From contig WGNW01000025.1 in assembly GCA_016124315.1 (NCBI GenBank), positions 50,484-114,483 of the forward strand: 64,000 nucleotides of DNA, given 5' to 3'. Positions 45,494 to 54,896 of this stretch are shown piece by piece (the stretch's first letter is position 1; each line of letters begins with the position of its first letter). Source of the DNA: Alphaproteobacteria bacterium. Its GTDB lineage: Bacteria > Pseudomonadota > Alphaproteobacteria > SMXS01. Both the position numbers and the translations under genes were made by a program. The notes under the pieces are model-generated. The model worked only from the letters and a program-made list of their open reading frames with translations. It was not told the DNA's origin and did not search any database.

Positions 45494-48223
45494 TTGTCCG
45501 ATAAGTTCGACGGTACCATACGGCTGTTGATGCTGGAGGACAGCGTGCTCGATGCGGAGCTGTCCTGCCACTATCTCAAGCGCTCGCGCCTCGATCTGTC
45601 GATCACGGTCGCCCGCGGCCGCCAGGACTTCATGGCGGCGCTCGACGGCGGCGCGGTGGACCTCATCCTCGCCGACTATTCGCTGCCGGACTTCGACGGG
45701 CTGAGGGCCCTCGAGGCGGCGCGCGAGACGCTGCCGGAGGCGCCCTTCATCTTCCTGTCCGGGGTCATCGGCGAGGAGTTCGCCACCGAGGCCCTCAAGA
45801 AGGGAGCCACCGACTACGTACTGAAGCGCAACGTCGCGCGGCTTCCCGCCGCCGTGGAACGCGCGCTGTCGGAGGCCCGCGAGCGCCGCGAACGGCGGGC
45901 GGCAGAGGCGGCGCTGCACCAGAGCATGGTGGGCATGCGCCTTGCAGTCGACGCCGGGCGCCTCGGCACCTGGGACTATTCGCCGGTCATCGAGAGCCTG
46001 AAGCTCGACCGCCGCTGCCGCGCCATGTACGGGAAAAGCGCCGACCGCTCGTTCTCCCTGGAGAACATCTACCAGCGATGTCATCCCGACGACGTGCAAC
46101 GGGTCCGCGAGGCGGTGACGGCGGCACTCGACCCGCACGGCTCGGGCGAGATGTCAGAAGAATACCGGGTGATCTCGGAATCCGGCCGGGAGACCTGGGT
46201 GGCGGCGCGCGGCCAGGCCTTCTTCGAGCGCGGCCGGTGCATCCGCCTGACCGGCATCATGCAGGACATCACCGAGCAGAAGCGCTCGCAGGAGGCCATG
46301 CAGCAGCTCAACCAGGCGCTGGAAGCCCGCGTGGCGGAAAGCAACCGGGAGCGCGACCGCATGTGGAGCCTGAGCCAGGACCTGATGACGGTGTGCCGGC
46401 CGGACGGTAACCTGGGCATGGTCAATCCCGCCTGGAACCGGATTCTCGGCTGGCCGGAAGAGGCCCTCGTCGGCCGCCCGCTGCTCGACCTGGTGCACGA
46501 GGAGGATCGGGAGAGCACACGGGAAGCGCTCGAATCGGTTCTCGCCGGCAAGCCCTGCCCGGGCTTCGACAACCGCGTCCTCTGCCACGACGACGACTGG
46601 CGCTGGATCCGCTGGATCGCCAACGCCGAGGACCGCACCGTCTACGCCGTCGGGCGCGACATCACCGCCGAGATGGAGAACGCCGAGCGCCTGAGGCAGA
46701 TCCAGAAGATGGAGATGATCGGCCAACTCACCGGCGGCGTGGCCCACGATTTCAACAACCTGCTGACCGTCATCGTCGGCAACCTGGACATGGCCGCCAA
46801 ACGCACGCGCAAGCTGCCGCCCGACGACCTCACCGACCTGGTGCAGCGGCTGCTGGAGAACGCCCGGCGCGGCACGGAGCGGGCCACCGCCCTCACCCAG
46901 CGGCTGCTGGCCTTCGCCCGCCGCCAGCCGCTCGATCCGGCGCCGATCGACGCCAACCGGCTGGTGCTGGGCATGTCGGACCTGTTCAGCCGCACCCTGG
47001 GCGAGCACATCGCCGTCGAGACGGTGCTGAGCGAGGACCTCTGGACGGTACATGCCGACCCGCACCAGCTCGAGAACGCGCTGCTCAACCTGGCGGTCAA
47101 CGCCCGCGACGCCATGCCGGAGGGCGGCCGGCTGGTCATCGAGACCCAGAACTGCTGGTTCGACGACTTCGCCGCGGCGGGCATGGCCGAGATCGACCCC
47201 GGCCGCTACGTGCTGCTCGCCGTCACCGACACGGGGACGGGAATGGACGCGGAGACGCTGGAGCAGGTCTTCGAGCCGTTCTTCACCACCAAGGACGTGG
47301 GGCACGGCAGCGGGCTCGGGCTCAGCCAGGTGTACGGCTTCGTGCGCCAGTCGGGCGGCTACGTGAAGATCTACAGCGAGCCCGGCATGGGCACCACGGT
47401 CAGGCTCTACCTGCCGCGCCTGGAGGAGGGCGTGGAGGAAACGCGCCCGCGGCCCGAAGGCCCCTTCGCCGAGCAGGAAAGCCAGACCACCATCCTGGTG
47501 GTCGAGGACGACGAGGACGTGCGCATCTATTCGACCGACCTGCTGCGCGACCTGGGATACCGGGTGCTGGAGGCGGGCAACGGCGCCGCCGCGCTCGCCA
47601 TGCTGCGCGAGCATCCCGAGGTCCGCCTGCTGTTCACCGACATCGGCCTGCCCGGCGGCATGAACGGCCGCGAGTTGGCCGACGCGGTGCGTCGGCTGCG
47701 GCCGAGGCTGCGCATCCTGTTCACCAGCGGCTTCGCCACCAACGCCATCGCCCACAGCGGCCGGCTGGACCCGGGCGTGCAATTGCTGCCCAAGCCCTTC
47801 ACCTACGAGACCCTGGCCGCCAAGATCGACGACGTGCTCCGCACCCCCATGGAATCCTCCCGGGTGCTGATCGTCGAGGACGAGGTGCTGGTGCGCATGG
47901 TGGCCGTCGACGTGCTGGCCGACATGGGCTTCCAGGTGGAGGAGGCCGGCACGGCCGCCGAGGCCCTGGAGAAGCTGCGGGCGGCGGGCGACCGGTTCGA
48001 CGCCGCCATCATCGACATCGGCCTGCCCGACATGAAGGGCGACCGGCTCGCCGCGGAACTGCGCGACCTGCGGCCCGGCCTGCCCATCGTCATCGCCAGC
48101 GGCTACGATATCGGCGACGTGCGCGACCAGTTCTCCGGCGAGGACAACATGGGCGTGGTCCCAAAGCCCTACGACGGCGACGACCTGATCCGCGAACTGG
48201 AGCGCCTCGGCATCCTCGCCTGA
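45494..48223 (+). CDS. REC-PAS-PAS-HisKA-HATPase-REC-REC hybrid histidine kinase
   Basis: TTG start; N-terminal REC (LLMLEDSVLDAELS, LADYSLPDFDG), PAS/PAC, GGVAHDFNNLLTVIVGN, GHGSGLGLSQVYGFVRQSGG, two C-terminal REC (ILVVEDDEDVR; VLIVEDEVLVRM). Confidence 0.93.
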   Translation: MSDKFDGTIRLLMLEDSVLDAELSCHYLKRSRLDLSITVARGRQDFMAALDGGAVDLILADYSLPDFDGLRALEAARETLPEAPFIFLSGVIGEEFATEALKKGATDYVLKRNVARLPAAVERALSEARERRERRAAEAALHQSMVGMRLAVDAGRLGTWDYSPVIESLKLDRRCRAMYGKSADRSFSLENIYQRCHPDDVQRVREAVTAALDPHGSGEMSEEYRVISESGRETWVAARGQAFFERGRCIRLTGIMQDITEQKRSQEAMQQLNQALEARVAESNRERDRMWSLSQDLMTVCRPDGNLGMVNPAWNRILGWPEEALVGRPLLDLVHEEDRESTREALESVLAGKPCPGFDNRVLCHDDDWRWIRWIANAEDRTVYAVGRDITAEMENAERLRQIQKMEMIGQLTGGVAHDFNNLLTVIVGNLDMAAKRTRKLPPDDLTDLVQRLLENARRGTERATALTQRLLAFARRQPLDPAPIDANRLVLGMSDLFSRTLGEHIAVETVLSEDLWTVHADPHQLENALLNLAVNARDAMPEGGRLVIETQNCWFDDFAAAGMAEIDPGRYVLLAVTDTGTGMDAETLEQVFEPFFTTKDVGHGSGLGLSQVYGFVRQSGGYVKIYSEPGMGTTVRLYLPRLEEGVEETRPRPEGPFAEQESQTTILVVEDDEDVRIYSTDLLRDLGYRVLEAGNGAAALAMLREHPEVRLLFTDIGLPGGMNGRELADAVRRLRPRLRILFTSGFATNAIAHSGRLDPGVQLLPKPFTYETLAAKIDDVLRTPMESSRVLIVEDEVLVRMVAVDVLADMGFQVEEAGTAAEALEKLRAAGDRFDAAIIDIGLPDMKGDRLAAELRDLRPGLPIVIASGYDIGDVRDQFSGEDNMGVVPKPYDGDDLIRELERLGILA

Positions 48224-48388
48224 TCGCAGAACGACAAAGTAAAGCGCCGCCGACTTCTCGATCGTTTCTTTCCCGTCTCCGTCGCCGGAAGAAGAAAGCC
48301 GTTGACGTACACCGATATCGGGCAGAACACTTGTCCGATTGGAGCCGGCGCCGGGCCACGCCGCTCGTCTGTCCGAGAGGGGTAAGCG

Positions 48389-49888
48389 ATGAGCGAGACC
48401 AAGGGCATGCACGGCGTCTCCTACAAGGCCGTGGACGGAACCTATTTCGAGCGGCGCGGGCTGCGGCGGTACGCCGGCGTGTTCTCGCTGTGGGCGCTGG
48501 GCGTGGGCGCCGTCATCTCCGGCGACTTCTCCGGCTGGAACTTCGGCCTCGGCTTCGGCTGGGGCTCCATGCTGCTCGCCACCGTCATCATCGGCGTGAT
48601 GTATCTCGGACTGACCTACTCCATCGCCGAGATGTCGCCCGCCCTGCCCCACACCGGCGGCGCCTATTCCTTCGCCCGCTCGGCCATGGGGCCGTGGGGC
48701 GGCTTCGTCACCGGCGTCGCCGAGAACATCGAGTACATCCTGACGCCGGCGGTGATCGTCTTCTTCATCGGCTCCTACGTGGGCGCCATCCTCGGCACCG
48801 ACGCCGCCATCCAGCCGCTCTACTGGGTGATCGGCTACCTGGTCTTCCTGGGCCTCAACCTGTTCGGCGTGGAACTGTCGTTCCGGGTCACGGTTGTCGT
48901 GACCGTCGTGGCGCTGGCCGTGCTGGCGATCTTCTTCGTCAGCGCCCTGCCGCATGTGGACTTCCAGCGCTGGGCCATGAACATCGGCGTCGGCCCGGAC
49001 GGCGCGCTGGCGGAACTGCCCGGGGGCGGCGGCCCCTGGTTCCCCGACGGCGTGCACGGCGTGCTCGGCGCCCTGCCCTTCGCGGTCTGGCTGTTCCTTG
49101 CCATCGAACAGCTGCCGCTGGCGGCCGAGGAAGCGGTGGATCCGCGCCGCGACATGCCCAAGGGCATCATGCTCGGCATCTTCACCCTGATCCTGACGGC
49201 CTTCGGCGTGCTGTTCTTCAACGCGGCCATCGGGCCGGGCTCGTGGGGACTGCGGGCGTCGGGCGAGCCGCTGCTCGACGGCTTCCGCACCATCTACGGC
49301 ACCGACATCGCCAACCTGCTGGCGCTGGCCGCGATCCTGGGGCTGATCGCCAGCTTCCACGCCATCATGTACGCCTTCGGCCGGCAGATCTATTCGCTGT
49401 CGCGCGCCGGCTACCTGCCGCAGGGCCTGTCGCTGACCCACGGCAGGCACAAGACCCCCTACGTCGCGCTGATCGCCGGCAGCCTGGCGGGGTTCGGCGT
49501 GATGATCGTCATCTGGCTGGCCTACGGCGCCGAGACGGGCGGCAGCCTGATCGGCGCGACGCTGCTCAACATGGCCGTGTTCGGCGCCATGCTGTCCTAC
49601 ATCTACCAGGCGGTCTCCTTCATCCTGCTGCGCACCAACATGCCGCACATCCAGCGGCCCTACCGCAGCCCGTTCGGCATCCCCGGCGCCGTCGCCACCA
49701 TCGTGATCGGGCTGGTGACCATCTACTTCCAGGTGACCGACCCGTCGTTCCGCGAGCCGGTGATCGCGGTGGCGGTCTACTACGCCATCATGATCGTCTA
49801 CTTCGCCATCCGCGGCCGGCACCACCTGGTGCTGTCGCCCGAGGAGGAATTCGCCATCACCAAGGGTGCGTCCGGCAGCGGCCACTGA
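48389..49888 (+). CDS. eat: Ethanolamine permease/APC family amino-acid permease
   Basis: FSLWALGVGAVISGDFSGWNFGLGFGWGSMLLA, EMSPALPHTGGAYSFARSAMGPWGGFVTGVAENIEYILTPAVI. Confidence 0.85.
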   Translation: MSETKGMHGVSYKAVDGTYFERRGLRRYAGVFSLWALGVGAVISGDFSGWNFGLGFGWGSMLLATVIIGVMYLGLTYSIAEMSPALPHTGGAYSFARSAMGPWGGFVTGVAENIEYILTPAVIVFFIGSYVGAILGTDAAIQPLYWVIGYLVFLGLNLFGVELSFRVTVVVTVVALAVLAIFFVSALPHVDFQRWAMNIGVGPDGALAELPGGGGPWFPDGVHGVLGALPFAVWLFLAIEQLPLAAEEAVDPRRDMPKGIMLGIFTLILTAFGVLFFNAAIGPGSWGLRASGEPLLDGFRTIYGTDIANLLALAAILGLIASFHAIMYAFGRQIYSLSRAGYLPQGLSLTHGRHKTPYVALIAGSLAGFGVMIVIWLAYGAETGGSLIGATLLNMAVFGAMLSYIYQAVSFILLRTNMPHIQRPYRSPFGIPGAVATIVIGLVTIYFQVTDPSFREPVIAVAVYYAIMIVYFAIRGRHHLVLSPEEEFAITKGASGSGH

Positions 49889-49897
49889 TACGCTCGT

Positions 49898-49920
49898 GGC
49901 GCGGGGCGCCACCCCGCGCC
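49898..49920 (+). other. Strong intergenic hairpin between permease and GS-like gene
   Basis: Perfect 9-bp stem GGCGCGGGG-CGCCA-CCCCGCGCC. Confidence 0.6.
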
Positions 49921-49942
49921 CATCCGAGCGAGCGAAGGACCC

Positions 49943-51310
49943 ATGGACCCGAGGCAGGTAAGGACCGCTGACGACGCCAAGGCCATCGTCGAGGAGCGGC
50001 GGCTGGACTACGTCAAGGTCGGCGTGTTCGACGTCGACGGCGTGCTGCGCGGCAAGTACATGAGCCGCGGCAAGTTCCTTTCCGCCCTGGAGAAGGGCTT
50101 CGGCTTCTGCGACGTGGTGCTGGGCTGGGACTCCAACGACCAGCTCTACGACAATGTCAGCCTGACCGGCTGGCACACCGCCTATCCCGACGCGGCCGTG
50201 CGCCTGCTGCCCGACACCTGCCGCGCCGTGCCCATGGAAGGCGACATGCTGCTGTTCCTGGGCGAGTTCGCCGGCGAGGCGGAGGGCGCCTGCCCGCGCG
50301 GCGTGCTGCGCCGGGTGCTGGGCCGGGCGGAGTCCATGGGCCTCTCCGTCCGCGCGGCGGCGGAGTTCGAGTTCTTCCTGTTCGAGGAAACGCCCCATTC
50401 GGTGCGCGACAAGCACTACCGGGGCCTGCGCAACATCACCCCCGGCTTCTTCGGCTACTCGGTGCTGCGCAGCTCGGTCCACGCGGGCTTCTACAAGGAC
50501 CTGCTCGAGATGTGCGCCGCCATGGACTTCCCGCTGGAAGGCCTGCACACGGAGACCGGCCCCGGCGTGCTGGAGGCGGCCATCGACCATGACCTGGCCC
50601 TCGCCGCCGCCGACAAGGCCGCCCTGTTCAAGACCTTCGTCAAGGTGCTGGCGCAGCAGCGCGGCTGGATGGCCACCTTCATGGCCAAGTGGTCGCCCGA
50701 CTGGCCGGGCCAGAGCGGCCACCTGCACATGTCGGTCGCCGACCGCGACGGCAAGGCGGTGTTCCACGATCCCGGCAAGCCGCACGGCATGTCCGACGCC
50801 ATGCGCTGGTTCGTCGGCGGCCAGCAGCGGCTGATGCCCGAGCTGCTGGCCATGGTGGCCTGCACGGTCAATTCCTACACCCGGCTGGTGCCCGGCTTCT
50901 GGGCGCCCACCCAGGCCACCTGGGGCGTGGAGAACCGCACCTGCGCGCTCCGGGTCATCCCCGGCGCGGCCAAGAGCCAGCGGGTCGAGTACCGGATCGC
51001 CGCCGCCGACATCAACCCGTACATCGCGCTCGCCTGCGCGATCGGCTCGGGGCTGTGGGGCATGGAGCACCGCATCGAGCCGACCGAGGCGGTCGCCGGC
51101 AACGCCTATGCCATGGACTTTCCGGCCGAGCAGGGCCTGCCGAGGTCCCTGTCCGAGGCGGCGGAGCGGCTGGCCGGCTCGGCGGTGGCGCGGGCGCTGT
51201 TCGGCGACGCCTTCGTCGAGCATTACGCCGCCACGCGGGACTGGGAGGAGCGCGAGTTCCGCAAGTCCGTCACCGACTGGGAACTGGCCCGCTACTTCGA
51301 GATCATCTGA
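49943..51310 (+). CDS. Glutamine synthetase-like gamma-glutamyl-amide ligase
   Basis: AAAEFEFFLFEE, LHTETGPGVLEAAIDHDLALAAADKAALFK, GQSGHLHMSV, RVEYRIAAADINPYIALA. Confidence 0.85.
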   Translation: MDPRQVRTADDAKAIVEERRLDYVKVGVFDVDGVLRGKYMSRGKFLSALEKGFGFCDVVLGWDSNDQLYDNVSLTGWHTAYPDAAVRLLPDTCRAVPMEGDMLLFLGEFAGEAEGACPRGVLRRVLGRAESMGLSVRAAAEFEFFLFEETPHSVRDKHYRGLRNITPGFFGYSVLRSSVHAGFYKDLLEMCAAMDFPLEGLHTETGPGVLEAAIDHDLALAAADKAALFKTFVKVLAQQRGWMATFMAKWSPDWPGQSGHLHMSVADRDGKAVFHDPGKPHGMSDAMRWFVGGQQRLMPELLAMVACTVNSYTRLVPGFWAPTQATWGVENRTCALRVIPGAAKSQRVEYRIAAADINPYIALACAIGSGLWGMEHRIEPTEAVAGNAYAMDFPAEQGLPRSLSEAAERLAGSAVARALFGDAFVEHYAATRDWEEREFRKSVTDWELARYFEII

Positions 51311-52704
51311 TGAGCGCCACGGTGCAGTGCGTCAGCCCGGTCGACGGGCGGGTCTATGTGGAGCGTCCGCTCGACGGCGGCAACGCCGTCGACGCCGCGC
51401 TGGAGGCGGCGGTCGCGGCCCAGCGCCGCTGGAAGGCGGTGCCGCTGGAGGAACGTCAACGCCTGCTCTCCCGCGCCGTGGACGCCTTCGTGGCGCGCGG
51501 CCCCGAGATCGCCGCCGAGCTGACCTGGATGATGGGTCGCCCCGTTTCCCAGACGCCGGGCGAGGTCCGTGGCTTCGAGGAGCGCGCCCGCTACATGATC
51601 GAAGCGGCGCCGCGCGGGCTGGCGCCGCTCGAGCCTGAGCCGAAGGACGGCTTCATCCGCTACGTGGCACACGAGCCGCTGGGCGTGGTGGCGGTGGTCG
51701 CGCCCTGGAACTATCCCTACCTCACCGCCGTCAACGCGGTGATCCCGGCCCTGGCGGCGGGCAACGCGGTGCTCCTGAAGCACTCCCACCAGACGCCGCT
51801 GTGCGCCGAGCGCTTCGCCGAGGCGTTCCGCGAGGCCGGCCTGCCCGAGGGGGTGTTCCGCCACCTGCACCTGAGCCATGCCGACACCGCCGCGCTGGTC
51901 GCCGACGATCGGATCGCCGGCGTGTGCTTCACCGGATCGGTGGACGGCGGCCACGCGGTGCAGCAGGCGCTCGCCGGCGGCTTCGCCGCGGCCGGGCTGG
52001 AGCTGGGCGGCAAGGACCCGGCCTATGTGCGCGCCGACGCCGATCTCGCCCACGCCGTCGCCGGGCTGGTGGACGGCGCCATGTTCAACTCGGGCCAGAG
52101 CTGCTGCGGCATCGAGCGCATCTACGTGCACGAGGCGCTGTTTGACGATTTCGTCGCCAGCGCCCTGGAGACTGCCCGCGGCTACGTGCTGGGCGACCCC
52201 ACCAGCCTGGAGACCACCCTCGGCCCGATGGTACGCACCGCCGCCGCCGACTTCGTGCGCGGCCAGGTGGACGAGGCCGTGCGCCAGGGCGCGGCGGCGC
52301 TGATCGATCCGTCCCGCTTTCCGGCCGACGCCCCTGGAACGCCCTACCTGGCGCCCCAGATACTGGTGAATGTGGACCATTCCATGCGGATCATGACCGA
52401 GGAGACCTTCGGGCCGGCCGTCGGCATCATGAAGGTGCGCTCCGACGAGCAGGCGGTGCGGCTGATGAACGACAGCCGCTACGGGCTGACAGCGGCGATC
52501 TGGACTGCCGATCCCGACGCCGCGCGGCGGCTGGGCGGTCAGGTGGAGACAGGCACCGTGTTCATGAACCGCTGCGACTATCTCGACCCGGCGCTGGCCT
52601 GGAGCGGCGTCAAGGACAGCGGCCGCGGCTGCACCCTCTCGACCCTGGGGTACCAGTACCTCACCCGGCCCAAGTCGTTCCACCTGCGGCTCGCCACGAC
52701 CTGA
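51310..52704 (+). CDS. Aldehyde dehydrogenase
   Basis: VVAPWNYPYLTAVNAVIPALAAGNAVLLKHS, GLELGGKDPAYV, NSGQSCCGIERIYV, EETFGPAVGIMKV; ATGA overlap with GS-like stop. Confidence 0.93.
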   Translation: MSATVQCVSPVDGRVYVERPLDGGNAVDAALEAAVAAQRRWKAVPLEERQRLLSRAVDAFVARGPEIAAELTWMMGRPVSQTPGEVRGFEERARYMIEAAPRGLAPLEPEPKDGFIRYVAHEPLGVVAVVAPWNYPYLTAVNAVIPALAAGNAVLLKHSHQTPLCAERFAEAFREAGLPEGVFRHLHLSHADTAALVADDRIAGVCFTGSVDGGHAVQQALAGGFAAAGLELGGKDPAYVRADADLAHAVAGLVDGAMFNSGQSCCGIERIYVHEALFDDFVASALETARGYVLGDPTSLETTLGPMVRTAAADFVRGQVDEAVRQGAAALIDPSRFPADAPGTPYLAPQILVNVDHSMRIMTEETFGPAVGIMKVRSDEQAVRLMNDSRYGLTAAIWTADPDAARRLGGQVETGTVFMNRCDYLDPALAWSGVKDSGRGCTLSTLGYQYLTRPKSFHLRLATT

Positions 52705-52722
52705 TCCGGAGGACAGACGGAC

Positions 52723-53898
52723 ATGACGCCCCTCACCGCCACCTGGAGCTTCCCGACCCGCATCCTGCACGGACCCGGCCGCATCGCGGAACTCGCCGAC
52801 GCGTGCCGCGGCGCCGGCATCCGCCGGCCGCTGTTCGTGACCGACGCCGGCCTGGCGGACTCGGCCATCGCCGCGCGCGCCCTCGCCTGCCTGAAGTCCC
52901 ACAGCATGACCGCACCGGTCTTCGCCGAGGTCCGCGCCAATCCGGTGGCGGCCAACGTCGAGGCGGGCGTGGCCGCCTTCCGCGACGGCGGCCATGACGG
53001 CGTGATCGCCTTCGGCGGCGGCTCGGGCCTCGACGCGGGCAAGGCCGTCGCCTTCATGAGCGGCCAGGGCCGCCCGATCTGGGATTTCGAGGACATCGGC
53101 GACTGGTGGACCCGGGCCGATCCGGACGGCATCGCGCCGGTGGTCGCCGTGCCGACGACCGCCGGCACCGGATCGGAGGTGGGGCGTGCCGCCGTGGTGC
53201 TCAACGAGGAGACCCACGAGAAGAAGATCATCTTCCACCCGAAGATGATGCCGGCGGCGGTGATCTGCGACCCGGAGCTGACCGTGGGCCTGCCGCCCCA
53301 CGTCACCGCCGCCACCGGCATGGACGCCTTCACCCACTGCTTCGAGGCCTACTGCGCGCCCGGCTTCCATCCCATGGCCGACGGCGTCGCGCTGCAGGGA
53401 CTGGGACTGATCGTCGAGCACCTGCCGGCCGCCTATGAGGACGGCGCGAACATCGTCGCCCGCTCCCGGATGATGGCGGCGGCCTCCATGGGCGCCGTCG
53501 CCTTCCAGAAGGGGCTGGGCGCCGTGCATGCCATCGCCCATCCGGTCGGCGCCCTCTACGACACCCATCACGGCCTGACCAACGCCGTGCTGCTGCCCTA
53601 CGTCATGATGCACAACCGGGCCGCCATCGAAACAAGGATGGAGCATCTGGCGGCGGTGCTGGGCCTGTCCCACCCCAATTTCGACGCGGTGCTCAACCAC
53701 ATCCTCTACCTGCGCGAGCACATGGGCATCCCGCACGCCCTGTCCGGCATCGGCGTCGACGCCGGCCGGGCCGCCGAGATCGGCCACTTCGCCGCCGCCG
53801 ACCCGTCGGCCGGCGGCAACCCGGTACCGGTTGAGGCCGCCGCCCTGGAGCGCATCTTCCGCGCCGCCGTCGCCGGCTCGCTGGAGGACGCCGCGTGA
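52723..53898 (+). CDS. Iron-containing alcohol dehydrogenase
   Basis: GVIAFGGGSGLDAGKAVAFM, PTTAGTGSEVGRAAV, TGMDAFTHCFEAYCAPGFHPMADGVAL, AIAHPVGALYDTHHGLTNAVLLPYVM. Confidence 0.93.
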   Translation: MTPLTATWSFPTRILHGPGRIAELADACRGAGIRRPLFVTDAGLADSAIAARALACLKSHSMTAPVFAEVRANPVAANVEAGVAAFRDGGHDGVIAFGGGSGLDAGKAVAFMSGQGRPIWDFEDIGDWWTRADPDGIAPVVAVPTTAGTGSEVGRAAVVLNEETHEKKIIFHPKMMPAAVICDPELTVGLPPHVTAATGMDAFTHCFEAYCAPGFHPMADGVALQGLGLIVEHLPAAYEDGANIVARSRMMAAASMGAVAFQKGLGAVHAIAHPVGALYDTHHGLTNAVLLPYVMMHNRAAIETRMEHLAAVLGLSHPNFDAVLNHILYLREHMGIPHALSGIGVDAGRAAEIGHFAAADPSAGGNPVPVEAAALERIFRAAVAGSLEDAA

Positions 53899-54767
53899 GC
53901 GGACTGAAGATCCTCGTCGTCGACGGCTATTCGGAGGAGGGGCGCACCCAGCTGGCCGCCTGGGGCGGCACCGTCGCAAGCGACCTCTATGCCGGCGCGC
54001 TGCGGCGCGTCCGCGGCGACCTGGCGATCGAGACGGCGTTTCCCGCCCTGCCCGACGCCGTCCTGCCCGACGTCGCGGCGCTGCGCGGCTATGACGGCGT
54101 CGCCTGGACCGGCTCGTCCCTCAACGTCTACAACGGCGGCCCGGAAATCGAGCGGCAGCTCGAGTTCTGCCGCAGCTGCTTTGCTTCCGGCGTGCCCCAG
54201 TTCGGCAGCTGCTGGGGCCTGCAGGTGGCGGCGGCCGCGGCCGGCGGCACGGTACTCCGCAACCCGCTCGGCCGCGAGATGGGCATCGCCCGCAAGATCG
54301 TGCTGACCGAGGCGGGCCGCGCCCATCCCCTCTACCACGGCCGGCCGTCGGTGTTCGACGCCATCGCCGTGCACAAGGACATCGTCACCGCGCTGCCGGA
54401 AGGGACGCGGATCCTCGCCTGGAACCCCATGGCGCGGGTACAGGCCGCCGCCTTCACCCACGACGGCGGTGCCTTCTGGGGCGTCCAGTACCACCCGGAG
54501 TACACTTTCGGCGAGATCGGCGCGGCGATGCGGCGCTACGCGGCCGGCCTGGTGGAGGAGGGCCTGTTCGAGAGCGAGCAGGCAGTGCGCCGGAGCGCGG
54601 GCATCTTCGCCTCGTTCGACGACGATGGCGGCGGTGCCGCCGACCGCTGGCTGGCCGGCCTCGACGACGACGTGCTCGACCCCGCCGAGCGACTGCGCGA
54701 TCTGAAGAACTGGCTGGACTTCGTCGAAGCCGGCCGGCGGCGCCGGACGGGATCGGGAAACTCCTGA
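53895..54767 (+). CDS. Class I glutamine amidotransferase (gamma-glutamyl hydrolase-like)
   Basis: GSCWGLQVAAAAAGG nucleophile motif, GVQYHPEYTFGEI; ATGA overlap with the ADH gene. Confidence 0.85.
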   Translation: MSGLKILVVDGYSEEGRTQLAAWGGTVASDLYAGALRRVRGDLAIETAFPALPDAVLPDVAALRGYDGVAWTGSSLNVYNGGPEIERQLEFCRSCFASGVPQFGSCWGLQVAAAAAGGTVLRNPLGREMGIARKIVLTEAGRAHPLYHGRPSVFDAIAVHKDIVTALPEGTRILAWNPMARVQAAAFTHDGGAFWGVQYHPEYTFGEIGAAMRRYAAGLVEEGLFESEQAVRRSAGIFASFDDDGGGAADRWLAGLDDDVLDPAERLRDLKNWLDFVEAGRRRRTGSGNS

Positions 54768-54896
54768 CAACTCAAGGCACTAGGCGCCAAACGCCGGTGC
54801 AGCGGAAGTGGGCGCGCTGGACTTCGCCAGCCAAAGCCATCATGCTCTGACAACCAAGACCGCGCCAACGCAACGATAGTTAGAGCCCTTCAGCCC

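Noticed and set aside
46154-51223. 1689-aa minus-strand ORF opposite the hybrid kinase/permease/GS-like genes
   Set aside because: Exact antisense of confidently identified genes; His/Arg/Gly/Ala/Asp-rich composition typical of a shadow frame in high-GC DNA.
51292-53979. 895-aa minus-strand ORF opposite the ALDH/Fe-ADH genes
   Set aside because: Antisense to unmistakable enzyme genes.
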